Part shown: positions 1 to 6,829 of the stretch, in pieces
Numbering within the stretch: the first letter of the stretch is position 1
Layout: every line of letters starts with the position of its first letter
Program-made: the position numbers and the translations under genes
The notes under the pieces: model-generated
What the model was told of the DNA's origin: nothing
Seen by the model: the letters and a program-made list of their open reading frames with translations, nothing else
The model's database searches: none
Assembly: GCA_958445065.1 (NCBI GenBank)
Contig: CAUCQW010000041.1
Span: forward strand, 1-10,637
Direction of reading: 5' to 3'
DNA: 10,637 nt
DNA from: an uncultured Collinsella sp.
GTDB lineage: Bacteria; Actinomycetota; Coriobacteriia; Coriobacteriales; Coriobacteriaceae

Positions 1-1
1 C

Positions 2-64
2 ACCCAGCCGGGAGACAACGTGCTCGGAACCTTAAATAGCCTCCTCTCCAAACGGGCACGTTGA
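2..64 (+). CDS. Possible C-terminal tail of an upstream gene (partial)
   Basis: Reading frame 2 is open from the left edge to a TGA at 62-64 and would encode a 20-residue tail, TQPGDNVLGTLNSLLSKRAR. The codons mostly end in G or C, as in the neighbouring genes, but 20 residues are too few to identify a family. A second frame also stays open for 12 codons to a TAG at 37-39, so the choice of frame is not secure. No terminator separates this stop from the methyltransferase gene. If the tail is real, the upstream gene probably reads in the same direction. Confidence 0.2.
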   Translation, partial: TQPGDNVLGTLNSLLSKRAR

Positions 65-72
65 ATGCACGG

Positions 73-78
73 TACAAT
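73..78 (+). promoter_or_regulatory. Candidate -10 element for the methyltransferase gene
   Basis: TACAAT lies 40 nt upstream of the chosen ATG and fits the vegetative -10 consensus TAtaaT in five of six positions. No good -35 hexamer is visible 16-18 nt further upstream. The same hexamer occurs at a similar distance before four other genes in this window, which raises confidence that it is used. Confidence 0.4.
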
Positions 79-118
79 TGCTTCGGACTTTTCTTTTATT
101 TAATAGTGGGGTTAATTC

Positions 119-1567
119 ATGGCAGAATCTCGTGCGGAGCGTAAGGCTCGTCGTGCTTTGATCGAGGCGGCTGAGGGGTCGGAGGAGAAAAAATCTTCCA
201 AGAAATCCAAGTCGTCTCAGGATGCGAAGGGTAAGTCGGCGAAGGGCAAGGTTAAGACCAAGCGTTCTGGCTCTCGTCAGGGCGGGGATAAGGCGCCTCA
301 CGTTCGCTCCAAAGGCTCGCGCAAGGATTCGGCTCAGCCTGCGCGTAAGGCTGTGGACCCCAAGTCTCCCTGTTCGATCATGAAAGCTTGCGGTGGGTGC
401 ACGGCGCTCAATCGTCCTTATAAGAAGCAGCTCGCCGCCAAGCAGGCTGCTATGGAGGAGCTTTTTGCTTCGCTTTGTGAGCGTGAGGGCATTGCTGTAG
501 ATCCTATTCGTGGCATGGGTGTCACCCTGGGCGACCCGGGTAAATATCCTGCGCCGCGTGGTTTTCGTCATAAGGCTGCCACTCCCTTTGCTCCCGGTAA
601 GGAGGGCGCTGTCCGCTGCGGCTTCTTTGAGCGCGGTACGCACAAAATCGTTGCCGTTCCCGAATGCCCTGTCGAGGCACCGGGCGCCCGCCAGATTCTC
701 AACGGCATCGCGCATGAGGCCGAGCGCCTACACATTCCCGCCTTTAACGAAGACAAGCATCTGGGACTGCTTCGCTATGCCGTCGTTCGCTGCGGCTGGC
801 GCACCGACCAGATTATGGTCACCCTCGTGACCGCTCAGCGCGACCTGCCGCATGCGCAGGAGTTCTTTGAGGCTGTCGCCGCACTCGATCCGCATATCGT
901 CACCGTCGCTCAGAACATCAACGGTCGCCCCGGCAATGCCATCTTGGGTGAGGAGGCTCGTATCGTCTATGGCGCCGAATGCATGCGCGACCAGCTGCTC
1001 GGCTGCGAGTTCGATATCTCCCCCACCGCGTTCTATCAGACCAATCCGCAGCAAACCGAGCTGCTCTATCGACTTGCCATTGACGGCATGGACCTGCAGC
1101 AGGGTGACATTCTTATGGACGCTTACTGCGGCAGCGGAACCATCGGCCTGTGCGCCGCGAAGGATGCCCAGGACAAGGGCATCGGCATTATGCTGCTCGG
1201 CGTGGAGCGCAACCCGGCGGGCATTGCCGACGCACGTCGCAATGCCGAGCTCAACGGCCTCACCCGCAGCGCTTGGTTTATGGCCGACGACGCCACCGAT
1301 TACATCCTGGACGCCGCCGACAACAACGAGCGGATCGATGTCCTTTCCATCGACCCGCCGCGCGCCGGCTCCACCCCCGAGTTCCTCGAAGCCGCCTGCG
1401 CACTCAAGCCGCGCCGCATCACCTATATCAGCTGCAACCCTGTGACCCAAGAGCGCGACCTGCACCAGCTCCTCGACGGAGGCTATCGCCTGCTCAAGAT
1501 CACGCCTGTCGACATGTTCCCCCATACCGACCACACCGAAACCGTAGCGGTCCTCGAGCGCCGCTAA
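119..1567 (+). CDS. rlmD: 23S rRNA (uracil-5-)-methyltransferase, RlmD/RumA type with Fe-S cluster
   Basis: This is an S-adenosylmethionine-dependent RNA uracil C5-methyltransferase. The first ~80 of 482 residues are Lys/Ser/Arg-rich and probably disordered. A 4Fe-4S motif follows (Cys85, Cys91, Cys94 in CxxxxxCGGC, with Cys183 as likely fourth ligand), and no clear TRAM domain is seen. SPTAFYQTNP at 301-310 and DAYCGSGTIGL at 334-344 form the SAM-binding region. DPPRAG at 412-417, the catalytic Cys439 in SCNP and the general-base Glu474 in the HTE motif complete the active site. In the family these enzymes methylate U1939 (RlmD) or U747/U1939 (RlmCD) of 23S rRNA, and the sequence cannot settle which. 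The start at ATG 119 has GGGG at 108-111 as ribosome binding site. Arginine codon use changes sharply near residue 150 (see findings). Confidence 0.9.
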   Translation: MAESRAERKARRALIEAAEGSEEKKSSKKSKSSQDAKGKSAKGKVKTKRSGSRQGGDKAPHVRSKGSRKDSAQPARKAVDPKSPCSIMKACGGCTALNRPYKKQLAAKQAAMEELFASLCEREGIAVDPIRGMGVTLGDPGKYPAPRGFRHKAATPFAPGKEGAVRCGFFERGTHKIVAVPECPVEAPGARQILNGIAHEAERLHIPAFNEDKHLGLLRYAVVRCGWRTDQIMVTLVTAQRDLPHAQEFFEAVAALDPHIVTVAQNINGRPGNAILGEEARIVYGAECMRDQLLGCEFDISPTAFYQTNPQQTELLYRLAIDGMDLQQGDILMDAYCGSGTIGLCAAKDAQDKGIGIMLLGVERNPAGIADARRNAELNGLTRSAWFMADDATDYILDAADNNERIDVLSIDPPRAGSTPEFLEAACALKPRRITYISCNPVTQERDLHQLLDGGYRLLKITPVDMFPHTDHTETVAVLERR

Positions 1568-1595
1568 TCCACCCCGGTAGATTTTCGAGACAAGA

Positions 1596-1625
1596 AAGGG
1601 GGCGGCCCGTCTGGACCGCCCCCTT
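1596..1625. terminator. Bidirectional intrinsic terminator between convergent genes
   Basis: A 10-bp perfect inverted repeat has arms AAGGGGGCGG (1596-1605) and CCGCCCCCTT (1616-1625) around a 10-nt loop. It sits between the stops of two convergent genes (1567 + and 1646 -). The T tracts on either side are short, but the GC-rich stem and the position support terminator function in both directions. Confidence 0.75.
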
Positions 1626-1645
1626 CGCTTGGTTTATGAACTCCG

Positions 1646-2467
1646 CTACATCCCCTTGCGCAGGTCACACACGCCGGCTGCCGCCATCTCGCGCAGCAGC
1701 GTCTCGCGGTCGCGCGTCACGATCAAATCCAGCGGGAAGTGAATCTCGTCGAGCATCTTGCGCGCGTGATCGAGCTTGCCAATGGCCATGCCAATGTGGG
1801 CATCGGTCGACACGCCAATACCCACGCCCAGCTCGGCGCAGCGCTCGGCGATCTTGCGGCATACGGCCCAATGCTCAGTGTCGACACCGTGTTCAAGACT
1901 ATGGTTGTTGATCTCGATGATCTTGTGCTTGGCCTTGGCCGCCAACAGCACCTCATCGATATCGAACGGCACGCCCGAACGACCCGCATGCCCAAGCATG
2001 AACACCTTGGGGTGCTCCAGGGCATTGATGTACATCTGGGTCGTTTGGGCGAGCGTCGCGCCTTCGGCAAACTGCGGGTTATGCACGCTTGCCACCAAAT
2101 AATCCAAATTACGCGTCACCAAATCGAACAGCGAATGCTCACGACTATACGAATCGCCGGCGATATCGAGCGAAACGGGAATGTCTTCGCCAAACAAGCT
2201 GCCGTCCAGCGAAACGATATCAGCCTCGGCACCACGCAGCACCAGCACGCCGCTCCAAATGCGCGGCCAGATATCCTGGTTAATAAAGAATTGGAAACTG
2301 CGCAGGTCATTGGGACAAGGCGTAACCATCGAGCTTAAATGATCGGCGGAACCGAGCACCTGAAGGCCGCGCTCCGCCGCCCAATAGATGTTCTCCTCGA
2401 TGGTTGAGTACGCATGCGCAGAGAACATCGTATGAGTATGAATATCACAAGAAAGAAGGTAGGGCAT
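1646..2467 (-). CDS. PHP-domain metal-dependent phosphatase, YcdX-like
   Basis: This 273-residue protein is a trinuclear-metal PHP hydrolase. Candidate metal ligands are in the family order: DIHTHT at 8-13 (His10, His12), His18 in SAHAYST, ADH at 41-43, GAE at 79-81, SVHN at 127-130, GHAGR at 159-163 and TDAH at 221-224. The HAYST and EINN (185-188) motifs point to the YcdX branch, whose members hydrolyse phosphomonoesters. The physiological substrate is unknown. The reading frame stays open 48 codons further upstream. I chose ATG 2467 because AAGGAG precedes it at good spacing and the metal-binding motif starts immediately after it. The extra upstream residues cover a likely promoter. The gene has its own candidate promoter and ends at the bidirectional terminator shared with the methyltransferase. 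Confidence 0.88.
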   Translation of the reverse strand: MPYLLSCDIHTHTMFSAHAYSTIEENIYWAAERGLQVLGSADHLSSMVTPCPNDLRSFQFFINQDIWPRIWSGVLVLRGAEADIVSLDGSLFGEDIPVSLDIAGDSYSREHSLFDLVTRNLDYLVASVHNPQFAEGATLAQTTQMYINALEHPKVFMLGHAGRSGVPFDIDEVLLAAKAKHKIIEINNHSLEHGVDTEHWAVCRKIAERCAELGVGIGVSTDAHIGMAIGKLDHARKMLDEIHFPLDLIVTRDRETLLREMAAAGVCDLRKGM

Positions 2468-2472
2468 CGGGT

Positions 2473-2478
2473 CTCCTT
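2473..2478 (-). promoter_or_regulatory. Ribosome binding site that decides the PHP gene start
   Basis: AAGGAG on the minus strand lies five bases before ATG 2467. It supports this start over the in-frame ATG at 2611, which has no comparable site. Confidence 0.75.
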
Positions 2479-2504
2479 GTCCAGTATGGCCGTCGCGTAT
2501 ATTC

Positions 2505-2533
2505 ATTGTACGCATAGCTTTCGGCAGTCGTAA
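2505..2533 (-). promoter_or_regulatory. Candidate promoter of the PHP gene
   Basis: On the minus strand TTACGA (2533-2528) and TACAAT (2510-2505) are separated by 17 nt, the standard sigma-70-type spacing. The -10 ends 37 nt before the chosen start. The -35 matches TTGACA in four of six positions. Confidence 0.5.
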
Positions 2534-2567
2534 AACTGCTTCATCCCAATCACACAACGGCATAGAC

Positions 2568-2598
2568 AACGGGGTCTGGCTTAAAACCAAACCCCGTT
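2568..2598 (-). terminator. Likely terminator of the aminotransferase gene
   Basis: In the minus-strand transcript a 12-bp stem (arms 2598-2587 and 2579-2568, one G-U pair) closes a 7-nt loop about 30 nt after the aminotransferase stop. Four G-C pairs lie at the base. The tail GUUGUCU is only weakly U-rich, so termination may be partial and some reading through into the PHP gene is possible. Confidence 0.6.
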
Positions 2599-2626
2599 TC
2601 ACGTAAAACATTGTAAGCAGAGCGCT

Positions 2627-3817
2627 TTACTTTCGACGATATTCGTCGGCCAGCTGCTTCCAGGCAGGCAGAGAGTTGACGATTGTCTCATAGCTCACGC
2701 AGTAGCCCAGGCGGAACCAGCCCGGCATGCCAAAGCTATCCGAAGGCACCGCGAGCAGCTCATGCTTCTTCGCGCGCTCACAGAACGCATTCGCATCGGA
2801 CTCCAGCGCTTTCACCCATAGGTAGAACGCGCCATCCGGCTCAACATAGGTGTAGCCGTACTCCGCTAGTGCATCGGTAAGCGCGGTGCGGTTGCGAGCA
2901 TAGGCCTCGACATCGCTCGGTTCATCAATGCAGTCGATGATTACACGCTGGAAGAGCGCCGGTGCACACACGAAGCCCAGCGTACGGGCGGCACCGGCAA
3001 CGGCGGGCATTAGACGAGCTGCCTGAGGATTCGTATTGGGAACCAGGATCCACCCGACGCGCTCGCCCGGTAGCGAAAGCGACTTGGAATACGAGTAGCA
3101 CACGATGGTGTGCTCGTAGATCGAAGGCACCCAAGGCACCTCGGCGCCATAGACAATCTCGCGATACGGCTCATCAGAGATGAGCATAATCGGATTCTCG
3201 GGATCGCGCTGAGCGTTGGCCTCGCGCAGAACATTGGCCAGTCGCGTCAGCGTGTCGCGTGTATATACGGCACCGGTCGGATTGTTGGGCGAGTCGATGA
3301 TGACGGCAGCCGTCTTATCGGTAATCGCCTTGAGCACGTTACTCACGCTCAGCTGGAACGTATCTTCATCGGCGAGCGCCTCAACACACGTGCAGCCGGC
3401 CTTCTCAATCCACACGCGATACTCCGGAAAGTACGGGGCGATAACAACAACCTCATCGCCCGGGTTCGTAACGGCGTTGAGCGTGCAGGTGAGCGAAGCC
3501 GCGGCACCCACCGTCATAAAGACGTCCTTGCCCTCATAGCTCGTGCCAAAGCGACGGTTGAGCGAGTCGGCGACGGCCGCTCGACATTGCGGCAGACCCG
3601 GCGCAGGCGTGTATCCATGCAGCTGGTCGCTCGGCAGCTCCAATGCCTTCTTAATGGACTCAGCAACAGCAGCGGGCGCCGGAACACTCGGGTTGCCCAG
3701 CGAAAAATCGAATACGTTCTCCGCACCGATCTGTGCCTTGCGCTCAAGGCCATAGCTAAAAATCTCACGGATGATGGAGCTTTCCGCACCGCGAGCATAC
3801 ATAGTTTCGTTGATCAT
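2627..3817 (-). CDS. Class I/II PLP-dependent aminotransferase
   Basis: This 396-residue cytoplasmic enzyme is a fold-type I, pyridoxal-phosphate-dependent aminotransferase of the AspC/AspB group. Visible motifs in order are SPNNPTG at 176-182 (Asn179), SDEPYREIVYG at 214-224 (Asp215 and Tyr218 contact the cofactor) and SYSKSLSLPGERVGW at 242-256. Lys245 is the Schiff-base lysine and Arg253 is the phosphate contact. Arg369 in WFRLGY is the substrate-carboxylate arginine. The start is ATG 3817, preceded by AAAGGGG at 3823-3829. An upstream in-frame ATG at 3859 lacks such a site and would include the candidate -10. Substrate specificity (aspartate, alanine, aromatic amino acids or others) cannot be read from the motifs, and neighbouring genes give no pathway hint. 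It looks monocistronic. Confidence 0.9.
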   Translation of the reverse strand: MINETMYARGAESSIIREIFSYGLERKAQIGAENVFDFSLGNPSVPAPAAVAESIKKALELPSDQLHGYTPAPGLPQCRAAVADSLNRRFGTSYEGKDVFMTVGAAASLTCTLNAVTNPGDEVVVIAPYFPEYRVWIEKAGCTCVEALADEDTFQLSVSNVLKAITDKTAAVIIDSPNNPTGAVYTRDTLTRLANVLREANAQRDPENPIMLISDEPYREIVYGAEVPWVPSIYEHTIVCYSYSKSLSLPGERVGWILVPNTNPQAARLMPAVAGAARTLGFVCAPALFQRVIIDCIDEPSDVEAYARNRTALTDALAEYGYTYVEPDGAFYLWVKALESDANAFCERAKKHELLAVPSDSFGMPGWFRLGYCVSYETIVNSLPAWKQLADEYRRK

Positions 3818-3841
3818 CTGTTCCCCTTTCGCATAGGCGCT

Positions 3842-3847
3842 ATTGTA
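3842..3847 (-). promoter_or_regulatory. Candidate -10 element of the aminotransferase gene
   Basis: TACAAT on the minus strand ends 24 nt before ATG 3817, preceded by GCG exactly as at the PHP gene promoter. No good -35 hexamer is seen. The expected -35 position falls next to the foot of the large palindrome at 3873-3936. Confidence 0.4.
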
Positions 3848-3872
3848 CGCTTTAGCCAACTAGAGCGCCACA

Positions 3873-3936
3873 ATGTTGATTGGGGACAGACTTAAATGCG
3901 TGAAAACGCTCATTTAAGTCTGTCCCCAATCAACAT
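3873..3936. repeat. Long perfect inverted repeat (REP/MITE-like hairpin)
   Basis: Two 26-bp arms, 3873-3898 and 3911-3936, are perfect reverse complements around a 12-base centre. Three more pairs (3899-3901 with 3906-3908) can form inside, giving a GAAA tetraloop and a two-base CT bulge at 3909-3910. The arms contain GGGGACAGAC followed by TTAAATG. No T run follows either arm, and ftsH has its own terminator next door, so this is not an ordinary intrinsic terminator. From memory, hairpins carrying a GGGGACAGA core recur in many bacterial genomes and can be linked to Y1/REP-associated transposases. No such gene is in this window. Confidence 0.9.
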
Positions 3937-3943
3937 ATCGCTC

Positions 3944-3982
3944 AAAAGAAAAAGCCTCCACAGGTTTCCCCGCAGAGGCTTT
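3944..3982 (-). terminator. Intrinsic terminator of ftsH
   Basis: On the minus strand, 11 nt after the ftsH stop, AAAGCCTC (3982-3975) pairs with GAGGCTTT (3958-3951). The stem is followed by a T-rich tail TTTTTCTTTT, a standard rho-independent terminator for the tilS-hpt-ftsH cluster. Confidence 0.85.
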
Positions 3983-3993
3983 CGCTACAAGAA

Positions 3994-6132
3994 CTATTTG
4001 TCGGCGTCGGTGTTGCCGTCAGCGTTGACAGCATTGCCATCACCGGCATCATCGGATGCGGCTTCGGCATCCTCCCGCATGGCCGCCTGCGCAAAGGCCG
4101 CAGCATCAGCCGCCAGCTCCTCCTCGCTCATGCGAGGCGAGCACTTCTTGGTCGGCATGCCGGCCGCCTTGGCGTTGCGCTCCTCCTTGGCCGCCAGGAT
4201 ATCGCCCTCGCGCTCAAGGTAAGCATCCCACTCGTTGTCGAGCAGGGCGTTCACGGCGTCGCCTTCGACGGTCTCGCGCTCAAGCAGCACCTTCGCCATC
4301 AGATCGAGCTGATCGCGACGGGCATCCAAAATCTCGACCGCACGGCGATGGGCTTCGCGCATGATGCGCTGAACCTCGATATCGATGCGGCGCGCCGTCT
4401 CCTCGGAATAATCCTGGTGATCGGCGTAATCGCGGCCCAGGAACACCTGATGCTGCGCCTCGCCAAACACCTGCGTGCCCAGTTCCTCGCTCATGCCCAG
4501 ACGCGTGACCATCTCGCGCGCCATCTTGGTCGCGCGCTCCAGGTCGTTGCTCGCGCCCGACGTGATGTCGTCGCACATGAGCTCCTCAGCAACGCGACCG
4601 CCCAAGAACACGGCAAGCTCATCGAGCATCTCGTTCTTGGTCTTGAGGAAGTGATCCTCCTGCGGAAGCTGCAGTGTGTAGCCCAGAGCCTGGCCACGGC
4701 TGACAATCGAAATCTTGTGAACCGGATCGGAGTGCTCCAGGATATGACCCACCAGGGCATGACCGCTCTCGTGGTAGGCAATCGTGGTGCGCTCGGCTTC
4801 GGTCATCACGCGACCCTTGCGCTGCGGTCCGGCAATCACGCGCTCCATCGACTCCTCGACCTCGTCCATCGAGATCACGGAACGATGGCGGCGAGCAGCC
4901 AAAAGCGCAGACTCATTGAGCAGGTTCGCCAGATCGGCGCCGGTGAAGCCAACGGTCATCTGGGCGAGCTTCTCAAACTTCACGTCCTCGTCCATCGGCT
5001 TGTTCTCGGCATGCACGCGCAAGATCTGCTCGCGGCCCTTCACATCCGGACGGTCGACCGTAACCTGACGGTCAAAACGGCCGGGACGCAGCAATGCCGG
5101 ATCCAAGATGTCAGGACGGTTGGTCGCAGCGATCAGGATGACCGACTCGCTTTCCTCAAAGCCGTCCATCTCGACCAGCAGCTGGTTGAGCGTTTGCTCG
5201 CGCTCGTCGTGACCGCCGCCCAAGCCAGCTCCGCGCTGACGTCCCACGGCATCGATCTCGTCAATAAAGATGATTGACGGAGCCTGAGACTTGGCCTCCT
5301 TAAAAAGGTCGCGCACGCGGCTGGCGCCGACACCCACGAACATCTCGACAAAGTCGGAACCCGAGATGCTAAAGAACGGCACGCCCGCCTCGCCGGCAAC
5401 GGCCTTGGCCAGCAGGGTTTTACCGGTACCCGGAGGGCCAACCAGCAGCACGCCGCGCGGAATCTTGGCGCCCAGCTTGCGATAGCGGTCCGGATCGCTC
5501 AAAAAGTCGCGAATCTCCTCGAGCTCCTCGACTGCCTCGTCCACACCGGCAACATCCTCAAACTTGACCTTGGGGCGCGTTGCCTCGTTGGTCTTGGCGT
5601 TGGTCTTGCCAAACTGCATGTTCCTGTTGTTGGCGCCCATCATCTGGCGCATAAAGTAGAACATGATGGCGATCAGGGCGATCGTCGGAAGCACGCTCAT
5701 CGCCAAGTCGCCCCAAAAATCGGGGTCATTGGTGTTGACGATGTACTTGGTATCGGGGTGCTCCGCCATAAGCTCGGCAAGCGAATCGGAACCGACGTAG
5801 GTCGAGGAGAAGCTCTTGAGCTCGCTCGTGTCACCCTTGTCCTTTTTCGTCTTCCAGTAATGACCCGCCACGCTTCCGTCTTGAACCGTATAGGTCAAAT
5901 CTTCGACGCGATCCTGCTTAATGGCGTTGACCATCTCGCTCGTCGCGAGCTTTACGGTATTGCTGGAATTGGCAAAGCCGGAGCCCATGTTAAAGAAGGC
6001 GTAGCCCAGAAGCGCGCAAGCCAAAATAAAATACAGCCAGCCCGTACGCGTGGGCTTCTTGCCTCCGGGCATCCCCGGGATCTTAGGCTCCCGGGGAGTC
6101 TGGGAATTGTTATCGTTACGGTCGTCGGGCAT
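3994..6132 (-). CDS. ftsH: ATP-dependent zinc metalloprotease FtsH
   Basis: FtsH is a membrane-anchored hexameric AAA protease that extracts and degrades misfolded membrane proteins and short-lived regulators. In this 712-residue copy, membrane segments lie at about 32-50 and 143-161 with an extracytoplasmic domain between them. The AAA module has Walker A GPPGTGKT at 232-239, the pore motif FVG at 265-267, Walker B IIFIDE at 287-292 and the second region of homology to Arg355. The zinc site is HESGH at 454-458 with Asp530 in [10 protein letters not shown] as third ligand. Residues from about 670 form an Ala/Asp/Glu-rich acidic tail, longer than in many homologues. ATG 6132 starts one base after the hpt stop, so translation is probably coupled. 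The gene ends at a clear terminator. Confidence 0.97.
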   Translation of the reverse strand: MPDDRNDNNSQTPREPKIPGMPGGKKPTRTGWLYFILACALLGYAFFNMGSGFANSSNTVKLATSEMVNAIKQDRVEDLTYTVQDGSVAGHYWKTKKDKGDTSELKSFSSTYVGSDSLAELMAEHPDTKYIVNTNDPDFWGDLAMSVLPTIALIAIMFYFMRQMMGANNRNMQFGKTNAKTNEATRPKVKFEDVAGVDEAVEELEEIRDFLSDPDRYRKLGAKIPRGVLLVGPPGTGKTLLAKAVAGEAGVPFFSISGSDFVEMFVGVGASRVRDLFKEAKSQAPSIIFIDEIDAVGRQRGAGLGGGHDEREQTLNQLLVEMDGFEESESVILIAATNRPDILDPALLRPGRFDRQVTVDRPDVKGREQILRVHAENKPMDEDVKFEKLAQMTVGFTGADLANLLNESALLAARRHRSVISMDEVEESMERVIAGPQRKGRVMTEAERTTIAYHESGHALVGHILEHSDPVHKISIVSRGQALGYTLQLPQEDHFLKTKNEMLDELAVFLGGRVAEELMCDDITSGASNDLERATKMAREMVTRLGMSEELGTQVFGEAQHQVFLGRDYADHQDYSEETARRIDIEVQRIMREAHRRAVEILDARRDQLDLMAKVLLERETVEGDAVNALLDNEWDAYLEREGDILAAKEERNAKAAGMPTKKCSPRMSEEELAADAAAFAQAAMREDAEAASDDAGDGNAVNADGNTDADK

Positions 6133-6133
6133 C

Positions 6134-6682
6134 TTACGAATAAACCTCCGGTTTCAAAATGCCCAGATACGGAAGGTTACGATAGCGCTCGGCATAGTCG
6201 AGGCCGTAGCCCACCACAAAGGCATCGGGGCAATGGGTTCCAACATACTTGGGCGTGACGGCCGAGGTACGGTCCTCAACGTCCTTCCACAGGAAGGCGG
6301 CAACCTCCAGCGAGGCGGGCTTGCGGCTCTCGAGGTTCTTCATCAGATACTTGAGGGTCAGGCCCGAGTCCAGAATGTCCTCGACGATCAGCACGTCGCG
6401 ACCGCGGATGTCGATATCCAGGTCCTTAATGATACGCACGATGCCCGAGGACTTCACACCGTCGCCATAGCTCGAAACAGCCATGAAATCGATGTTGGTC
6501 GGCAGCTCGATCTTGCGCATCAGGTCGCCCATAAAGACCACGGCGCCGCGCAGGACCGCAATCAGCACCAGATCCTTACCCGCGTAGTCGCGAGTAATCT
6601 GCTCGCCTAGGCGAGAGACGATACCGTCGATATCCTCCTGCGTAAACAGAACCTTCTCGATATCCGGATGTTGAGAAGCCAT
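6134..6682 (-). CDS. hpt: Hypoxanthine phosphoribosyltransferase
   Basis: This enzyme salvages hypoxanthine (and usually guanine) with PRPP to form IMP or GMP in the cytoplasm. The 182-residue length is normal for bacterial Hpt. Visible motifs are LRG at 44-46 (pyrophosphate loop), SSYGDG at 70-75 (mobile loop) and VEDILDSGLTL at 100-110. In that last motif Glu101 and Asp102 bind ribose and Asp105 is the expected catalytic base. Lys133 and FVVGYGLDYAERYRNLP at 155-171 form the purine and metal site. ATG 6682 has AAAGGG upstream. The gene lies between tilS and ftsH, an arrangement also known from Bacillus. An extended -10 promoter sits 56 nt upstream, so hpt and ftsH can be transcribed apart from tilS. 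Confidence 0.95.
   Translation of the reverse strand: MASQHPDIEKVLFTQEDIDGIVSRLGEQITRDYAGKDLVLIAVLRGAVVFMGDLMRKIELPTNIDFMAVSSYGDGVKSSGIVRIIKDLDIDIRGRDVLIVEDILDSGLTLKYLMKNLESRKPASLEVAAFLWKDVEDRTSAVTPKYVGTHCPDAFVVGYGLDYAERYRNLPYLGILKPEVYS
6145..6149 (-). promoter_or_regulatory. Ribosome binding site of ftsH inside hpt
   Basis: GGAGG lies within the last codons of hpt, 12 nt before the ftsH ATG. This spacing is longer than usual. No closer in-frame ATG, GTG or TTG exists, and the one-base hpt-ftsH gap suggests that ribosomes finishing hpt help to start ftsH. Confidence 0.6.
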
Positions 6683-6738
6683 GACAACCCTTTCTTGTGC
6701 TTATCGCCCACGCACCGCCGCATGGACGCGAACTACAC

Positions 6739-6747
6739 ATTCTAGCA
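6739..6747 (-). promoter_or_regulatory. Candidate extended -10 promoter for hpt-ftsH
   Basis: The minus strand reads TGCTAGAAT: a TGn extension directly before TAGAAT, which matches TATAAT in five of six positions. It ends 56 nt before the hpt start. The -35 region (about TGGTAA) is weak, as is common for extended -10 promoters. Confidence 0.5.
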
Positions 6748-6829
6748 GCGCACGGGGTATATTTACCAGCACGTGCGCCATCAGCGCGGGAATACCGTCA
6801 ACGCCGCACAGAAAAGCTGGTGCGAGGAG

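Noticed and set aside
728..1534. 268-codon open frame on the minus strand inside the methyltransferase gene
   Set aside because: It is antisense to a gene with complete catalytic motifs. Its product shows no family motif, and long antisense frames are expected where codons end in G or C.
2468..2611. Longer N-terminus for the PHP protein from ATG 2611
   Set aside because: The added 48 residues contain the candidate promoter and the aminotransferase terminator at DNA level, resemble no family, and the inner ATG has a strong AAGGAG.
3110..3895. 261-codon plus-strand open frame across the aminotransferase gene
   Set aside because: It is antisense to a clear enzyme, and the frame runs into one arm of the palindrome. 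The product has no recognisable motifs.
3873..3936. The large palindrome as the terminator of ftsH
   Set aside because: No T run follows the stem in either direction, and a canonical terminator with a T-rich tail lies closer to the ftsH stop.
4348..5277. 309-codon plus-strand open frame inside ftsH
   Set aside because: It mirrors the highly conserved AAA domain of FtsH, and its length follows from codon bias.
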